Of a stretch of DNA of 7,778 nucleotides, positions 6,755 to 7,778 are shown one piece after another (the stretch's first letter is position 1; each line of letters opens with the position of its first letter). Source of the DNA: Minisyncoccota bacterium. Lineage in GTDB: Bacteria > Patescibacteriota > Minisyncoccia > UBA6257 > HR35. The notes beneath the pieces were generated by a model that was given only the letters and a program-made list of their open reading frames with translations, was not told the DNA's origin and did not search any database. The position numbers and the translations under genes were made by a program. The stretch covers positions 1 to 7,778 of the forward strand of contig JAPYXA010000017.1 of the NCBI GenBank assembly GCA_028276075.1, in the 5' to 3' direction.

Positions 6755-7778
6755 AGCAATAGCCATTACATCGTCTCCATAAAAACTTAAAGACGGTTTG
6801 TTCCAGTTTGAGCCAGCAAAATATATCATCGCGGCTTTCCATTCTCCATAATATGTTCGTGCATCCGCTCCATCAGAAGAAAGTTTAATAGCAGCAGCTG
6901 TAAAAGCATCTAAGTTATTCCATGGGGAAGGAGGATTATTACCAGTTAATTTAGCAACCCTATCTCTGTATCCCATCCAAGTAGAAGGAATAAATTGGGC
7001 GGGTCCCATAGCTCCTCCCCATCCATACCACGGTTTACAAGAAACGGGCATTTTATTGGGGTCTAATCCTAATTCATTTACAATTTGTTCAAAAATAGGT
7101 TGTTCTGATGGTTTCATAGCATCTTTATAGTGACAAGTTCCAACATTTTGACCTAATTTTGATTCATAATGTAAAATAGCCAAAAGAAAAGCTGGTCTTA
7201 CTCCTGTATATTTTTCAACGATTTTTGCTAAATTATAAGCTTCTCCAAAGGTAATAGCCCCAGAACCCCCAGCTAAACGATAAATTTGTTCCCTAATTTC
7301 AGCAGCTGTTTTTTCTGATTCTTTTAAAAGTTTTTGATATTTTGATTCTTCTTTCTGAGCTTGAGCTAAAAGCATTTGCTTTTCTTTTTTAAGATCTTGT
7401 AATTCTGCATATTTTATTTTTTGTAATCCTAAAAGATCAGCCTGTTCTTTGAGTTCTGTTTCTAATTTGCTTTTCTGTATGGCTAATTTATTGTTTAAAT
7501 CTTTTAAATTGTCAATTTCAGAATTAATTTGCTCTTGAAGTTTTTGAACATAAAAGAAATTATTAAAATAATTCGAAAGTCTTGCTTGAGCAACAAAAAC
7601 TTCAACAATGCTTCTTTGCTTTAATTGATAATAATATCTTAAAGATGCGGTCAAAACTTCTCTAGATTTTTCTATCTTTTGCTCAGTTATTTGAATTGAT
7701 TTTTTAGTTTCAGTTATTTTTTGATTTAATTTCTTTATGCTTAAATCTATAGCTTTAATTTCAAGTTCAACTTTTTTT
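6710..7778 (-). CDS. Coiled-coil lytic murein transglycosylase, EnvC/PcsB-like N-terminal region (5' end beyond window)
   Basis: The frame is open from its stop at 6712-6710 to the window edge, giving 355 visible residues. The N-terminus is missing, and an internal TTG at 7654 should not be taken as the start. Residues 1 to about 165 form a Lys/Glu/Gln-rich coiled coil broken by a helical stretch (SLRYYYQL...VFVAQARLSNYFNN), as in PcsB, CwlO and EnvC. The C-terminal domain is a lysozyme-like lytic transglycosylase: LLAILHYESKLG with expected catalytic Glu205 (codon 7165-7163), and GAMGPAQFIPSTW at 255-267, as in MltB/SLT_2 proteins. Cys215 and Cys247 could form a disulfide, fitting an exported protein. 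It would cut peptidoglycan glycan strands with 1,6-anhydro-MurNAc formation. A signal peptide is expected upstream of the visible part. By eye the gene is less A+T-rich than its neighbours. Confidence 0.88.
   Translation of the reverse strand, partial: KKVELEIKAIDLSIKKLNQKITETKKSIQITEQKIEKSREVLTASLRYYYQLKQRSIVEVFVAQARLSNYFNNFFYVQKLQEQINSEIDNLKDLNNKLAIQKSKLETELKEQADLLGLQKIKYAELQDLKKEKQMLLAQAQKEESKYQKLLKESEKTAAEIREQIYRLAGGSGAITFGEAYNLAKIVEKYTGVRPAFLLAILHYESKLGQNVGTCHYKDAMKPSEQPIFEQIVNELGLDPNKMPVSCKPWYGWGGAMGPAQFIPSTWMGYRDRVAKLTGNNPPSPWNNLDAFTAAAIKLSSDGADARTYYGEWKAAMIYFAGSNWNKPSLSFYGDDVMAIASRFQEDINVLEKGQ

Noticed and set aside
6648..6842. Minus-strand open frame of 64 codons across the 3' ends of the two convergent genes
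   Set aside because: It overlaps both the GH133 gene and the lytic transglycosylase gene in another frame and matches nothing recognisable.
7652..7654. TTG as start codon of the lytic transglycosylase gene
   Set aside because: The frame continues upstream without a stop to the window end and keeps coiled-coil character, so the true start lies outside the window.

Overview
This is a very A+T-rich bacterial window with long A and T runs and Lys/Ile/Asn-rich proteins. It reads with the standard bacterial code: TGA acts as a stop and Trp is TGG. MiaA, a peptidoglycan lytic transglycosylase and a probable type IV pilin start point to a bacterium rather than an archaeon. The base composition, the near absence of Shine-Dalgarno sites, the overlapping genes, the 'GLEY' version of MiaA and the coiled-coil lytic transglycosylase together suggest a Patescibacteria/CPR (Parcubacteria-like) genome. 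That placement is an inference, not a proof.

Layout: the left edge carries what looks like the first seven codons of a leftward prepilin-type gene (MKTKGFT). A 92-bp divergent intergenic region follows. Five genes then run rightward with almost no spacing: miaA (tRNA dimethylallyltransferase), a GT-B glycosyltransferase resembling bacterial glycogen/starch synthases, a GH57 alpha-glucan-active enzyme, a eukaryote-type (GT3) glycogen synthase, and a GH133-type amylo-alpha-1,6-glucosidase. The last four overlap one another by 13, 26 and 11 nt, so they look like one translationally coupled operon. The right edge holds a leftward gene, truncated at the window end, for an EnvC/PcsB-like coiled coil joined to a lytic transglycosylase domain. 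Its 3' end overlaps that of the GH133 gene by 45 bp.

How the genes may work together: GT3 would extend an alpha-1,4-glucan from UDP-glucose. The second GT-B enzyme could prime or extend a related glucan. GH57 enzymes hydrolyse, transfer or branch alpha-1,4-glucan. The GH133 enzyme removes alpha-1,6-linked glucose stubs. The operon therefore looks like a compact glycogen-type storage module. No nucleotide-sugar pyrophosphorylase, GH13 branching enzyme or phosphorylase is visible in the window. The most interesting points are the pairing of two different synthase types, a possible two-gene version of the eukaryotic bifunctional debranching enzyme, and the unusual domain pairing in the cell-wall hydrolase.

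No tRNA, rRNA, CRISPR array, insertion sequence or long repeat was seen. There is no gene-free stretch longer than about 100 bp.
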